A stretch of DNA of 64,000 nt from Chitinophaga polysaccharea (lineage in GTDB: Bacteria; Bacteroidota; Bacteroidia; Chitinophagales; Chitinophagaceae): contig NZ_CABFVU010000003.1 of assembly GCF_902150045.1 (NCBI RefSeq), forward strand, positions 496,001 through 560,000. The letters are read 5' to 3'. Below are positions 17,912 through 27,654 of this stretch, piece after piece. Position 1 is the first letter of the stretch. Every line of letters starts with the position of its first letter. The notes beneath the pieces are model-generated. The model was not told the origin of the DNA. It saw only the letters and a program-made list of their open reading frames with translations, and ran no database searches. Both the position numbers and the translations under genes were made by a program.

Positions 17912-20341
17912 ATGAGAAAATGGCTCCGGATCATCCTTATTACCGGCGGTATATTTATCGCACTCCTGTTGTTGTTATTCCTGGGGATGACCTGGTACAT
18001 ACATGCCAACAAAGGCAATTTCCTGAAACAGATCACCTCCCAGCTGAATGATCGCCTGAGCGGCAATATACGTATCGGGGATATGGAACCTTCCCTGTTG
18101 AAGAGCTTTCCCAACGTATCCATCGCTTTGAAGAAAGTGGTGCTGGAAGACAGCCTTTTTCAGCAGCACCATCACCCATTGCTGGATGTGAATTATATTT
18201 TCGTACGGGTGAACACGTTATCACTGTTACGCAAGCACGTAGATGTGAATGAGATCAGCCTGCAGGATGGTACTGTTTTCCTCTATACCGATACCAGCGG
18301 CTATTCCAACACCTATGTGCTGCAACGGAAAACGCCCCCGGAAAAGAAAAGCAAAGGTTCAAAGGATGCCAGCATCAGCAAGCTGACATTAAAGAATATC
18401 AGTTTTATTATAGATAACCGGCAGAAGTTTAAACTATTCCAGCTGGATGTACCCCAGCTGGATGGCAAAATGAATGCTACTGATACCAGCGTCCAGTTTA
18501 CCATGATATCGGATATCCTGTCAAAAAGTTTTGCTTTTAATACTGCTAAAGGAAGTTATCTGAAAGATAAAAAACTGCAGTTAAACCTCTCCGTTATCTT
18601 TAACAAACGCACAAAGATCCTCCATATACCACAGCAGGAGATCCGGATAGATGACCACCCGGTGCTGATCACCGGGCAGTTTGGCTTTGGTGAAAAACCA
18701 CCGCCTTTCCGCCTGAAAATTAATGCCAACCAGGTATTGCTGCATGATGCAGCCTCCTGGTTGTCGCCCAATATCAGTACGAAACTAAGCAGCATTACCC
18801 TCACCAAACCGCTGGATGCGGAAGCTAACCTCGACGGTTATATGAAATACCGGGATACCCCCAAAGTGCTTATTACCTGGAAAACCACCAACAACGTACT
18901 GGTGAGCACTATGGGAGAATGGACCAACTGTAATTTTACAGGGAGGTTTAACAACGAAGTGTTACCGGGCCAGGGCCATAACGATGAAAATTCCGCTGTG
19001 AATATTTTTGGATTGAGCGCCAGCCTGGCGGGAGTGCCGCTGAAAGCAGATACCATCCGGGTGGTGAACCTGAAGCAGCCATTGCTGCGCGGGCATTTCC
19101 GCTCGGATTTCCCGCTAACGAACCTGAACAGCGGGACCGACGAAAGCCCGGTATTATTCAAGGAAGGCAGTGCCAATGCCGACCTGTATTACACAGGCCC
19201 TGTGCTGGCCAGCGATAATACGCCTTCTTCCCTGGAAGGGGTAGTGCAGGTAAAACAGGGCGCATTCACCTATCTGCCGCGTAACTTATCTTTTCATGAT
19301 GCCAATGCCTCCCTGCGCTTTACGGGGCAGGACCTGCTGCTGGAAAACATCCGCATAAAAACAGAGAAAAGTAACCTGCAAATGGATGGGATGGTAAAGA
19401 ACCTCCTTAACCTGTACTTCACCACGCCGGAAAAAATTGAGCTCACCTGGAATATCCGCAGCCAGCTGGCAGACCTGAATGAATTCAAAAGCTTCCTGGC
19501 GCCGCGCCGGAAGGTGAAAGCCTCCCGCAGTCAGCAGAAAGCCAGGATGAGCCGCGTGAGCCGGCAACTGGATGTGGTACTGGCTTCCAGCAATGTAGTG
19601 ATGCAGGTGCAGCTGGATAAGATCATCTATCAGCGTTTTATCGCGCAGAATGTGAAAGCCTCCCTGCAACTAACGAGTACGGATATACTGTTAAAACAGA
19701 TTGCCCTGCAGCATGCAGGCGGAAATATGCAAATGACCGGAATGCTTCACCAGCAGGGAAATAACAATAACTTCAACATGAATGCCACCGTGAATAATGT
19801 GTATATCAGCCAGCTGTTTTACGCATTCGATAACTTCGGGATGTCGTCCCTCAAATCGGAGAACCTGAAAGGAAATGTTTCAGCGAAAGTGAACCTGAAA
19901 GGAAACGTACTGGATAACGGAAGTCTTGCAAAGAATTCTCTCTATGGCACCATCAATTTTAACCTGAGGAACGGCGCTCTTGTCAACTTCGGCCCACTGG
20001 CGGATATTGGCAACTTTGCTTTCCGCAAGCGTCATCTCGACAGTATCACTATCGAAGACCTGTCCAATACCTTGCAGGTGCAGGGAAACAAAATACTGAT
20101 CCCGCCCATGCGTATCGCGTCCAGTGCTATCAATATTGATGTGGACGGGGTTTACGGGATAAACGCGGCTACCAATATCAACCTGGCCATTCCATTGAGG
20201 AACCCCGCTAAAGATTCAGCGGTAACCGATATGGAAGAAAAACGTAAACGCAGCAGGAAGGGGATTATAATACACCTGCGCGCAGTATCTGAAAAAGATG
20301 GAAAAGTAAAGATCAAACTTGGTAAAAAGGACAATGAATAA
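17912..20341 (+). CDS. AsmA-family membrane-anchored protein
   Basis: An 809-residue protein with one N-terminal membrane helix (IILITGGIFIALLLLLFLGM) followed by a long repetitive beta-rich periplasmic region. This is the architecture of AsmA-like proteins, now seen as bridge-like lipid carriers between the two membranes. The N-terminal GNIRIGDMEPSLLKSFPNVSI and the C-terminal GTINFNLRNGALVNFGPL plus IASSAINIDVDGVYGI segments are typical AsmA/AsmA_2 regions. It starts 45 bases after the urease operon and ends at a strong palindrome. Lipid transport is inferred from the family. Confidence 0.85.
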   Translation: MRKWLRIILITGGIFIALLLLLFLGMTWYIHANKGNFLKQITSQLNDRLSGNIRIGDMEPSLLKSFPNVSIALKKVVLEDSLFQQHHHPLLDVNYIFVRVNTLSLLRKHVDVNEISLQDGTVFLYTDTSGYSNTYVLQRKTPPEKKSKGSKDASISKLTLKNISFIIDNRQKFKLFQLDVPQLDGKMNATDTSVQFTMISDILSKSFAFNTAKGSYLKDKKLQLNLSVIFNKRTKILHIPQQEIRIDDHPVLITGQFGFGEKPPPFRLKINANQVLLHDAASWLSPNISTKLSSITLTKPLDAEANLDGYMKYRDTPKVLITWKTTNNVLVSTMGEWTNCNFTGRFNNEVLPGQGHNDENSAVNIFGLSASLAGVPLKADTIRVVNLKQPLLRGHFRSDFPLTNLNSGTDESPVLFKEGSANADLYYTGPVLASDNTPSSLEGVVQVKQGAFTYLPRNLSFHDANASLRFTGQDLLLENIRIKTEKSNLQMDGMVKNLLNLYFTTPEKIELTWNIRSQLADLNEFKSFLAPRRKVKASRSQQKARMSRVSRQLDVVLASSNVVMQVQLDKIIYQRFIAQNVKASLQLTSTDILLKQIALQHAGGNMQMTGMLHQQGNNNNFNMNATVNNVYISQLFYAFDNFGMSSLKSENLKGNVSAKVNLKGNVLDNGSLAKNSLYGTINFNLRNGALVNFGPLADIGNFAFRKRHLDSITIEDLSNTLQVQGNKILIPPMRIASSAINIDVDGVYGINAATNINLAIPLRNPAKDSAVTDMEEKRKRSRKGIIIHLRAVSEKDGKVKIKLGKKDNE

Positions 20342-20342
20342 A

Positions 20343-20376
20343 CCGTGGTTGCTGTAAACAATTACAGCAACCACGG
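20343..20376. terminator. bidirectional terminator hairpin
   Basis: A perfect 15-bp stem (CCGTGGTTGCTGTAA with its complement) around an ACAA loop, between the convergent AsmA-like and metY genes. The minus strand has TTTATTC after the stem, so it is a good terminator for metY; the plus side has only a weak T run. Confidence 0.75.
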
Positions 20377-20384
20377 ACACTGTT

Positions 20385-21689
20385 TTATGCTACCGACCGG
20401 AACGCCTGTTCAATATCTCCCTTAATATCACTGATATGTTCAATACCCAGCGAAATACGCAATACGCCGGGCGCTACACCTGCTTTCCTTTGCTCTTCCT
20501 CGCTGAGCTGCTGGTGGGTGGTAGTGGCAGGATGGATGATCAGTGTTTTGGAATCGCCTACGTTGGCAAGATGATATATTAACTTTAATGCCTGTACGAA
20601 TTTATCTGCCGTTTCCTTTCCTCCTTTGATCTTAAAGCTCAATACGCCGCCAAAGCCATTTTGCAGGTACTTCTTCGCCAGTGCATGATATTTATTATCC
20701 GGTAACCCGGGGTAGTTAACAGATTCCACCTGCGGATGTTGCTGCAGCCATTGTGCCAGCGCAAGGGCATTGTCTACCGTCCGTTGTACGCGAAGCGAGA
20801 GGGTTTCCAGGCCCTGCAGGAACAGGAAAGAGTTCTGTGGCGCCAGTGCCGGTCCCCAGCTCCTTAAGCCGGCCACACGCGCACGGATAATATACGCAAT
20901 ATTGCCAAACGGGCTGTGCGATCCGAACACTTCCCAGAACTTCATACCATGATAAGCTTCATCCGGCTCGCTGAACTGCACAAACTTACCATTGCCCCAG
21001 TTATAGTTGCCTCCATCCACAATGATACCGCCAATGCTGGTGCCATGCCCGCCAATCCATTTGGTGGCAGCTTCCACTACCACGTTGGCGCCATGTTCCA
21101 GCGGACGGCTTAAATAACCTGCCGCACCAAAGGTATTATCCACCACCAGCGGGATATCATGTTTACGCGCAATTGCGCTGATCTTTTCAAAATCAGGAAC
21201 GGCAAACCCTGGATTACCAATGGTTTCCACATAGATCGCTTTTGTTTTTTCATCGATCAGCGCTTCAAAGCTCTCCGGGTTATCAAGATCCGCAAAACGG
21301 GCCTCCACACCTATACGCTTGAAGCTTACTTTAAACTGGTTAAAAGTGCCGCCGTATAAGTAAGAAGAAGTAACAAAATTATCTCCCGGCAACAGGATAT
21401 TATGCAAAGCTATAAACTGCGCCGCCTGCCCGGAAGCCACCGCCAATGCGCCTACACCACCTTCCAGCGCCGCCACTCTTTTCTCAAAAACGTCTGTGGT
21501 AGGATTCATGATGCGGGTATAAATATTCCCAAACTGTTTCAGCTGGAACAGGTCGGCCGCATGCTCCGCACTGTCGAATGTATAGGAAGTTGTTTGGTAA
21601 ATAGGCACTGCAGCCGCATGGGTAGAGGATTCGGGCTGGTAGCCTGCATGTACCTGTAAGGTGTCGAAATGTAATGGCTTATCGGGCAT
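20385..21689 (-). CDS. metY: O-acetylhomoserine aminocarboxypropyltransferase (sulfhydrylase)
   Basis: A PLP-dependent enzyme of the Cys/Met metabolism family that makes homocysteine from O-acetylhomoserine and sulfide. From ATG 21689 it has 434 residues, the usual length. The earlier in-frame ATG would include the promoter. Landmarks are LHFDTLQVHAGYQPE, YTRIMNPTTDVFEKRVAALEGG (PLP-phosphate site) and VVEAATKWIGGHGTSIGG, whose Lys forms the Schiff base. Length and the TRIMNPT form fit MetY better than cystathionine gamma-synthase. It is preceded by a palindrome that overlaps its promoter. Confidence 0.93.
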   Translation of the reverse strand: MPDKPLHFDTLQVHAGYQPESSTHAAAVPIYQTTSYTFDSAEHAADLFQLKQFGNIYTRIMNPTTDVFEKRVAALEGGVGALAVASGQAAQFIALHNILLPGDNFVTSSYLYGGTFNQFKVSFKRIGVEARFADLDNPESFEALIDEKTKAIYVETIGNPGFAVPDFEKISAIARKHDIPLVVDNTFGAAGYLSRPLEHGANVVVEAATKWIGGHGTSIGGIIVDGGNYNWGNGKFVQFSEPDEAYHGMKFWEVFGSHSPFGNIAYIIRARVAGLRSWGPALAPQNSFLFLQGLETLSLRVQRTVDNALALAQWLQQHPQVESVNYPGLPDNKYHALAKKYLQNGFGGVLSFKIKGGKETADKFVQALKLIYHLANVGDSKTLIIHPATTTHQQLSEEEQRKAGVAPGVLRISLGIEHISDIKGDIEQAFRSVA

Positions 21690-21714
21690 AACCGGAAGAT
21701 TTAAAGGTTTAACT

Positions 21715-21752
21715 ATTAGTCTACAAATATAGTAGACTAATTGAGATAACAA
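21715..21752 (-). promoter_or_regulatory. metY promoter with overlapping palindromic operator
   Basis: On the minus strand TTG (21750-21752), 18 bases, then TATATTTG (21724-21731) give a good Bacteroidota promoter. The -7 box sits in the middle of a perfect 10-bp inverted repeat, ATTAGTCTAC and GTAGACTAAT, with 7 bases between (21715-21741). This placement is what a repressor site would look like. The regulator is unknown; an Rrf2-type sulfur regulator is one possibility. Confidence 0.65.
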
Positions 21753-21839
21753 AATATTTAACGCTATTCTCACACAAAAAATAATATCTTCGGCACTATT
21801 TCTATAAAATTAGTGTTCGGGGAAGAACACAGCTGACCA

Positions 21840-23213
21840 ATGTTATTGACTATTACGACTAAACGTTACCCCGCTACAGACCTGGGTTATCTGTTGCACA
21901 AACATCCCGCAAAAGTACAAACGGTTGAACTGACTGCAGGGAGTGCGCATATCTTTTACCCGGAAGCAACAGACCATTCCTGCACCGCTGCTTTGTTACT
22001 GGATATTGATCCTGTGCGACTGGTACGTGGCAATGGGAAAGGCAACGACTTTACACTGGAACAATATGTGAACGACCGCCCGTATGTGGCTTCATCGTTT
22101 ATGAGCGCCGCCATTGCGCAGGCCTACGCCACTGCGATGAACGGGCGTTGTAAAGACAAGCCCCACCTGGTGGAGGAAGCCATTCCCTTTGAAATAAACC
22201 TGTCCGTTTTACCCGTGAAGGGCGGAGAGCCGTTGCTGCGCCAGTTCTTTGAGCCCCTGGGCTATGAAGTAACAGTGCAATCGCACCTGCTGGATGAACA
22301 GTATCCCGAATGGGGGCAGAGCCGCTACTTCAACATGACCCTGCGCCATACGCTGCCGCTTAAAACGATCCTGAGGCAGCTGTACATCCTGGTGCCGGTA
22401 TGTGATAACGACAAACACTATTTCGTGGGAGGCCATGAAATTGAAAAACTGATGGAGAAAGGAGAGGGCTGGCTGGATACACATCCCGCCAGAGAGCTTA
22501 TTACACGGCGCTATCTCCGGCACATTGCACCGCTTGCAAAACAGGCGCTGGAGCTGATCATGAAAGATGAGGCATTGCCGGAGGAGGAAAAACCGGCAAA
22601 GGATAAAGTAAAACTGCACGACCTGCGATTACTAACGGTAAGGGATATACTCCAGGAACTGAATGTAGCTACCGTAGCAGATATGGGTTGCGGGGAAGGA
22701 AAGCTGCTCCGCCTGCTCATGGAAAAACCGCAGTTCAAAAAGATCCTGGGGATGGACGTAAGTTATCATGCGCTGGAAATAGCCATGGATAAACTGAAGC
22801 CGGACCGTCTTCCTGAAATGCAACGCAACCGCATACAGCTCATCCATGGCTCACTAACGTACAGGGATAAACGACTTTCAGGTTTTGATGCGGGCGTATT
22901 GGTGGAAGTGATCGAGCACCTGGACGAGCCACGGCTATCTGCACTTGAAAAAGTAGTATTTGAATACGCACGCCCGTTACATGTGATCATTACCACCGTG
23001 AATGCTGAATACAACGCATTGTACGAAAAGCTGTCCGCAGGCGCATTCCGGCATGGTGATCACCGCTTTGAATGGACACGCGCACAATTTGAAACATGGG
23101 GAAACCGGGTGGCCGCACAATTTGGTTATACAGTATCCTTCCGGCCATTGGGGGAAACAGATGAAACGCTGGGAGGTCCCAGTCAACTGGCTTTATTTAA
23201 ACGATCATTATGA
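21840..23213 (+). CDS. hen1: RNA 3'-terminal ribose 2'-O-methyltransferase (Hen1)
   Basis: Bacterial Hen1 methylates the 2'-OH at the 3' end of cleaved RNA before Pnkp rejoins the break, which protects the repaired site from being cut again. The 457 residues show the bacterial two-part build. An N-terminal domain that stimulates Pnkp ligation comes first (about 1-240, from MLLTITTKRYPATDLGYLLH). A C-terminal SAM methyltransferase follows, with DMGCGEGKLL (281-290) and the metal-binding EVIEHL (356-361). It is the first gene of an operon that ends with pnkp; the next start overlaps its stop by four bases. Confidence 0.95.
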   Translation: MLLTITTKRYPATDLGYLLHKHPAKVQTVELTAGSAHIFYPEATDHSCTAALLLDIDPVRLVRGNGKGNDFTLEQYVNDRPYVASSFMSAAIAQAYATAMNGRCKDKPHLVEEAIPFEINLSVLPVKGGEPLLRQFFEPLGYEVTVQSHLLDEQYPEWGQSRYFNMTLRHTLPLKTILRQLYILVPVCDNDKHYFVGGHEIEKLMEKGEGWLDTHPARELITRRYLRHIAPLAKQALELIMKDEALPEEEKPAKDKVKLHDLRLLTVRDILQELNVATVADMGCGEGKLLRLLMEKPQFKKILGMDVSYHALEIAMDKLKPDRLPEMQRNRIQLIHGSLTYRDKRLSGFDAGVLVEVIEHLDEPRLSALEKVVFEYARPLHVIITTVNAEYNALYEKLSAGAFRHGDHRFEWTRAQFETWGNRVAAQFGYTVSFRPLGETDETLGGPSQLALFKRSL

Positions 23214-23971
23214 GAGACATTATTTTAGAAAAGATAAAGGAACTGGAACAGGAACACCAGGTAAAAGTATTGTACGCCTGCGAGTCGGGCAGCCGCGCCT
23301 GGGGCTTTGCTTCACCAGACAGCGATTACGATGTGCGCTATATTTATACCCGGCACAGGGATAGTTACCTGAGCATCACAGAACCGCGTGATGTAATTGA
23401 GCTACCGGTGGATGAAGTGCTCGACATCAGCGGATGGGATATCCGCAAAGGATTACAGCTATTCCTGAAATCCAATGCCCCGCTGTACGAATGGTTCCAA
23501 TCGCCCATTATTTACCAGGAGGAAACAGACTTTAAACAAACCATGACAGGTCTCATGGGGAAATATTTTTCTCCACGCTCAGGTTGTCATCACTACCTGT
23601 CCATGGCCTTCAATGTTTTCTCCAATGAATTAAAGGGAGAGGCGGTGAAACTGAAGAAATACTTTTATGTGTTGCGCCCGCTACTGGCCTGCCAGTGGAT
23701 CCTGGCCGGCAAAGGCGTGCCTCCCATGGAGTTTGCACCGCTGCGTACGCTGATAACGGATGCAGCCATCCAGGCTACCATCGATAAGCTGCTGGAAATA
23801 AAAGCCGGTGCAGACGAGCAAGCCACTATAACGCCGGATCCGGTGCTGCATCAGTGGATGGCGTATGCATTGGAAGATTGTAAGATGCAGGCGGCAGAAC
23901 TGCCGGCGGTAAAAAATGATACCACGGAGCTGGATCAGCTTTTCCGGAAATATATTTCGTATGACTTTTGA
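23210..23971 (+). CDS. nucleotidyltransferase-fold protein A in the RNA repair operon
   Basis: A 253-residue protein with a DNA polymerase beta-type nucleotidyltransferase core near its N-terminus. ESGSRAWGFASPDSDYDVR gives the GS motif (Gly27, Ser28) and the catalytic acidic pair (Asp39, Asp41). It resembles the COG3541/YcgL group of predicted nucleotidyltransferases; substrate unknown. Its ATG overlaps the hen1 stop and its end overlaps the next nucleotidyltransferase, so it is made together with the repair enzymes. Possible roles are repair or tailing of RNA ends, or regulation by nucleotidylation. Confidence 0.85.
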   Translation: MRDIILEKIKELEQEHQVKVLYACESGSRAWGFASPDSDYDVRYIYTRHRDSYLSITEPRDVIELPVDEVLDISGWDIRKGLQLFLKSNAPLYEWFQSPIIYQEETDFKQTMTGLMGKYFSPRSGCHHYLSMAFNVFSNELKGEAVKLKKYFYVLRPLLACQWILAGKGVPPMEFAPLRTLITDAAIQATIDKLLEIKAGADEQATITPDPVLHQWMAYALEDCKMQAAELPAVKNDTTELDQLFRKYISYDF

Positions 23972-25037
23972 ATCGCTGAAACAACAACGGGAATACATCC
24001 TGCTGGAATGCATCAGTGGCAGCAGGGCCTATAACCTGCAGGTGCCCACGTCTGATACAGATATCAAAGGCGTGTTCATACTGCCGCAAAAGGAATTGTA
24101 TGGCATGACCTATACACCGCAGGTGGCCAATCAAAGCAACGATGAAGTATACTTTGAAATAAAACGCTTCCTGGAACTCCTGGAGAAAAATAATCCCAAT
24201 ATCCTGGAGCTGTTAAGTACCACCAATAACAACCAGCTGTTCCGGCACCCGCTCATGAACCTGGTGCGGCCTGAGGATTTCCTGTCGAAGCTATGCCTGG
24301 AAACATTTGCCGGCTACGCCAAAACACAAATAAAAAAAGCCAAAGGACTGAATAAAAAGATTAACCAGTCGCACGGAACAGAACGGAAAGATGTGATGGA
24401 GTTCTGCTACGTAATAGCTGGCGCCGGAAGTGTTCCCTTACGGAAATGGCTGCACGAAAATAACCTGGAGCAGGAAGATTGCGGCCTCGCCCGCATTGAT
24501 CATTTCCGGGATGTATATGCCTTGTATCACAACAGCCAGTTTGGGCAGGGGGTTATTTTTAAAGGGATCTTTTCCGGCGCAGATGCCAATGATGTACAGC
24601 TCAGCAGCGTTCCGGCAGAAGCAGACCCGCTGGCCATCATGCAATTTAACAAGGATGGCTATACGGTGTACTGTAAGGACTTTGCCACTTACTGGCAATG
24701 GGTGGAACTGCGCAATGAAGCCCGTTATGAACATAACAGGGAACTGGGCGCAGATTACGACAGCAAACATATAATGCATACTTTCCGGCTTCTTACAATG
24801 GCAGAAGAAATTGCATTGCATAAGGAAGTACGCGTGTACCGCAACGACCGCGATTTCCTGCTGCGTATCCGCAATGGGGAGTTCAGCTATGAGGAGTTGC
24901 TGGAAATGGCTACCCGTAAATTAAATGACATGGAACAGCTGTATGCAGCTTCAGATCTTCCGGATCAACCGGACCCTGAGCTGGCTGCATCACTGCTGAT
25001 CAGAATCAGAGAGGAATTTTATGTCCCGCAGAAATAG
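23961..25037 (+). CDS. nucleotidyltransferase-fold protein B in the RNA repair operon
   Basis: A 358-residue second nucleotidyltransferase-like protein. ISGSRAYNLQVPTSDTDIKG carries the GS motif (Gly20, Ser21) and the acidic pair (Asp32, Asp34). ATG 23961 overlaps the previous gene by 11 bases; the earlier possible start would overlap much further. The region after the core is helical and longer than in protein A. The two are diverged relatives (same superfamily, low visible identity), so this is not a recent duplication. The stop overlaps the pnkp start by 17 bases. Confidence 0.85.
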   Translation: MTFESLKQQREYILLECISGSRAYNLQVPTSDTDIKGVFILPQKELYGMTYTPQVANQSNDEVYFEIKRFLELLEKNNPNILELLSTTNNNQLFRHPLMNLVRPEDFLSKLCLETFAGYAKTQIKKAKGLNKKINQSHGTERKDVMEFCYVIAGAGSVPLRKWLHENNLEQEDCGLARIDHFRDVYALYHNSQFGQGVIFKGIFSGADANDVQLSSVPAEADPLAIMQFNKDGYTVYCKDFATYWQWVELRNEARYEHNRELGADYDSKHIMHTFRLLTMAEEIALHKEVRVYRNDRDFLLRIRNGEFSYEELLEMATRKLNDMEQLYAASDLPDQPDPELAASLLIRIREEFYVPQK

Positions 25038-27624
25038 ACAATTATCACATATCACCATACCGGAACTATCACTGGTATTATTGATCGGCCCTTCAGGAGC
25101 CGGTAAGTCCACTTTTGCCCGCAATTTTTTCAAACCTACTGAAATTATTTCTTCAGATGTTTGCCGGGGTTTGATCAGCGATGATGAAAACAACCAGGCC
25201 GTTTCTGCTGATGCTTTTGAAGTAGCACGGTTTATAGCGGCAAAGCGGCTGAAACTGGGTTTGCTTACAGTGATCGATGCCACCAACGTACAACCGGAAG
25301 CCCGTAAGGAATGGGTAAAACTGGCAAGGGAATATCATGTGCTGCCAGTAGCTATTGTGCTCAACATGGCGGAGCATGTATGCAAGGAACGCAACAGTTT
25401 TCGCGGCGACCGGAACTTCGGTAACCATGTGATCCCCCAGCAGATCAGTCAGCTCCGGCGCGGGATCCGTCACCTCCGGGAAGAAGGGTTCCGTCATGTG
25501 TTTGAATTTCATTCACCGGAACAGGTGTCGCAGCTGGAAACCATTGCCCGTACACCCTTGTATAATAATAAGAAGGAAGAGCACGGGCCTTTTGATATAA
25601 TAGGAGATGTGCATGGCTGCTATGATGAGCTGTGTGCCTTACTGGATACACTGGGTTACCAGGTAGATAAAGATAACTATACCCTGATCAGTGCGCCGGC
25701 AATTACTAACGGAGAAGGACATACGCAGTTTCGCAAACCGGTGCTGGTGGGCGACCTGGTAGACCGTGGCCCGAAATCACCACAGGTACTGCGGTTGGTA
25801 ATGAACATGGTAAATAACGGGCAGGCCCTTTGTGTACCGGGTAACCACGATGCCAAACTGCTTCGTTACCTGATTGGTAAAAATGTGCAGCTGCGTTATG
25901 GGTTGGAACAAACTGTAGCCCAGCTGGCAGATGAAACGCCGGAATTCCTGGAAGCAGTGAAGCTGTTCCTGGATGGCCTTGTAAGCCATTATGTGCTGGA
26001 CGACGGCAAGCTGGTGGTAGCCCATGCCGGTTTGAAGGAAAATATGCAGGGGCGCGGCTCCGGCGCTGTAAGGGAATTCTGTTTGTATGGTGAAACCACC
26101 GGGGAAACAGATGAATTCGGCCTGCCGGTCAGATACAACTGGGCGCTGGAATACAAAGGCAAAGCCATGGTGGTATATGGCCACACGCCGGTACCTCAGG
26201 CTAAGTTCCTGAACAATATCATTGATATAGACACCGGTTGCGTGTTTGGCGCTACCCTTACCGCCCTGCGTTACCCGGAAAGAGTGTTGGTAGCAGTGCC
26301 TGCACTGGAGCAGTATGCAGTGCCTGCCCGTCCTATTGGCTATAACGCAGATAGCGCATTGAGTATAGAACAGCAATATGATAATGTACTGGATATAGAT
26401 GATTTTACCGGGAAGAAGATCCTGGAAACCCGTTACAGCCACAGTATCACCATCCGGGAAGAAAACAGTATTGCGGCACTGGAAGCTATGAGCCGTTTTG
26501 CTGTCAACCCGCGGTGGCTGATATACCTGCCGCCTACCATGTCGCCCGCCGAAACCAGCCGGGAAGAAGGAATGCTGGAGCACCCGGCAGAGGGGTTGCA
26601 ATATTACAGGGATGCAGGTATCAGCAAAGTGATTTGTGAGGAAAAACACATGGGCTCCCGCGCAGTGGTAATCGTTTGCCGGGATGAAGCAACAGCGGTA
26701 AAACGGTTTGGCGTTACCGGGGAAGGTAACGGTATCGTATATACGAGAACCGGCCGTAGCTTTTTCAATGATAAGCAAACGGAACAGGATTTCATTGCCC
26801 GTATTAATACAGCTTTGATCAACACAGGTTTCTATGATACCTTTGAAACCGACTGGGTTTGCCTGGATGCAGAGCTGATGCCCTGGAGCGCAAAAGCCCA
26901 GGCATTGCTGCAGCAGCAATATGCAGCTGTGGGAGCGGCGGCGGCACATTCGTTGCCCGTAGTGGTGGAAGCCTTGCTGCAGGCAGTTACACAGGGCGTT
27001 CCGGCACAGGCATTGCTGGAAAAGTATTCCCGCCGCCAGGAGCAAACCAGCAGTTATGTAAAAGCTTACCGCCAGTATTGCTGGCCGGTGGAATCGCTGG
27101 ACGATTATAAGCTGGCGCCATTCCATATTATGGCCACAGAAGGCAAAACGTATTTCCACAGGGATCATACCTGGCACATGTCTGCCATCGGAGATATTTG
27201 CGCCGGTAATGAACAGTTGCTGGTTGCTACGCCTTTTATTGAAGCGGAAATTGGCAATGAAGCCAGTGAACAGGCGGCAGTCCGCTGGTGGGAAAGTCTT
27301 ACGGCCGCCGGTGGGGAAGGTATGGTCATCAAACCCGCTGCCTTTATTGCCCGAGATGCCAAAGGGCTTATACAACCTGCTGTTAAGATCCGCGGAAAAG
27401 AATATCTCCGTATTATTTATGGCCCTGAATACGATGCGCCTGAAAATCTTACCCGGCTGAGGAGCCGCAAGTTGTCGGGCAAACGCTCCCTCGCACTGCG
27501 GGAATTCGCGCTAGGCCTGGAGGGACTGGACCGGTTTGTAAATAATGCGCCTCTGCAGCTGGTACATCAATGCGTATTTGGTATTTTAGCGCTGGAGAGT
27601 GAGCCCGTGGATCCGAGACTGTAA
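25021..27624 (+). CDS. pnkp: trifunctional polynucleotide kinase-phosphatase-ligase (bacterial Pnkp)
   Basis: Heals and seals broken RNA. The 867 residues match the domain order of clostridial Pnkp. There is a 5'-OH kinase with P-loop GPSGAGKST (23-31). A binuclear metallophosphoesterase that removes 2',3'-cyclic phosphate has GDVHG (195-199), GDLVDRG (244-250), GNHD (274-277) and VVAHAGLKENM. A ligase-type adenylyltransferase has the nucleotidyl lysine in EEKHMGSR (Lys542). Sealing by such proteins needs Hen1, encoded three genes upstream in the same overlapping operon. Confidence 0.97.
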   Translation: MSRRNRQLSHITIPELSLVLLIGPSGAGKSTFARNFFKPTEIISSDVCRGLISDDENNQAVSADAFEVARFIAAKRLKLGLLTVIDATNVQPEARKEWVKLAREYHVLPVAIVLNMAEHVCKERNSFRGDRNFGNHVIPQQISQLRRGIRHLREEGFRHVFEFHSPEQVSQLETIARTPLYNNKKEEHGPFDIIGDVHGCYDELCALLDTLGYQVDKDNYTLISAPAITNGEGHTQFRKPVLVGDLVDRGPKSPQVLRLVMNMVNNGQALCVPGNHDAKLLRYLIGKNVQLRYGLEQTVAQLADETPEFLEAVKLFLDGLVSHYVLDDGKLVVAHAGLKENMQGRGSGAVREFCLYGETTGETDEFGLPVRYNWALEYKGKAMVVYGHTPVPQAKFLNNIIDIDTGCVFGATLTALRYPERVLVAVPALEQYAVPARPIGYNADSALSIEQQYDNVLDIDDFTGKKILETRYSHSITIREENSIAALEAMSRFAVNPRWLIYLPPTMSPAETSREEGMLEHPAEGLQYYRDAGISKVICEEKHMGSRAVVIVCRDEATAVKRFGVTGEGNGIVYTRTGRSFFNDKQTEQDFIARINTALINTGFYDTFETDWVCLDAELMPWSAKAQALLQQQYAAVGAAAAHSLPVVVEALLQAVTQGVPAQALLEKYSRRQEQTSSYVKAYRQYCWPVESLDDYKLAPFHIMATEGKTYFHRDHTWHMSAIGDICAGNEQLLVATPFIEAEIGNEASEQAAVRWWESLTAAGGEGMVIKPAAFIARDAKGLIQPAVKIRGKEYLRIIYGPEYDAPENLTRLRSRKLSGKRSLALREFALGLEGLDRFVNNAPLQLVHQCVFGILALESEPVDPRL

Positions 27625-27654
27625 CCGTAAACGCATCTATCTACATAAAAAAAT

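Noticed and set aside
17860..18051. Frame overlapping the end of the nickel transporter-like gene
   Set aside because: It overlaps two well-supported genes and has no recognisable content.
25777..27375. A long (532-codon) antisense open frame across pnkp
   Set aside because: It mirrors the conserved codons of the trifunctional Pnkp on the other strand; the His/Cys/Phe-rich translation resembles no protein family and has no upstream signals.
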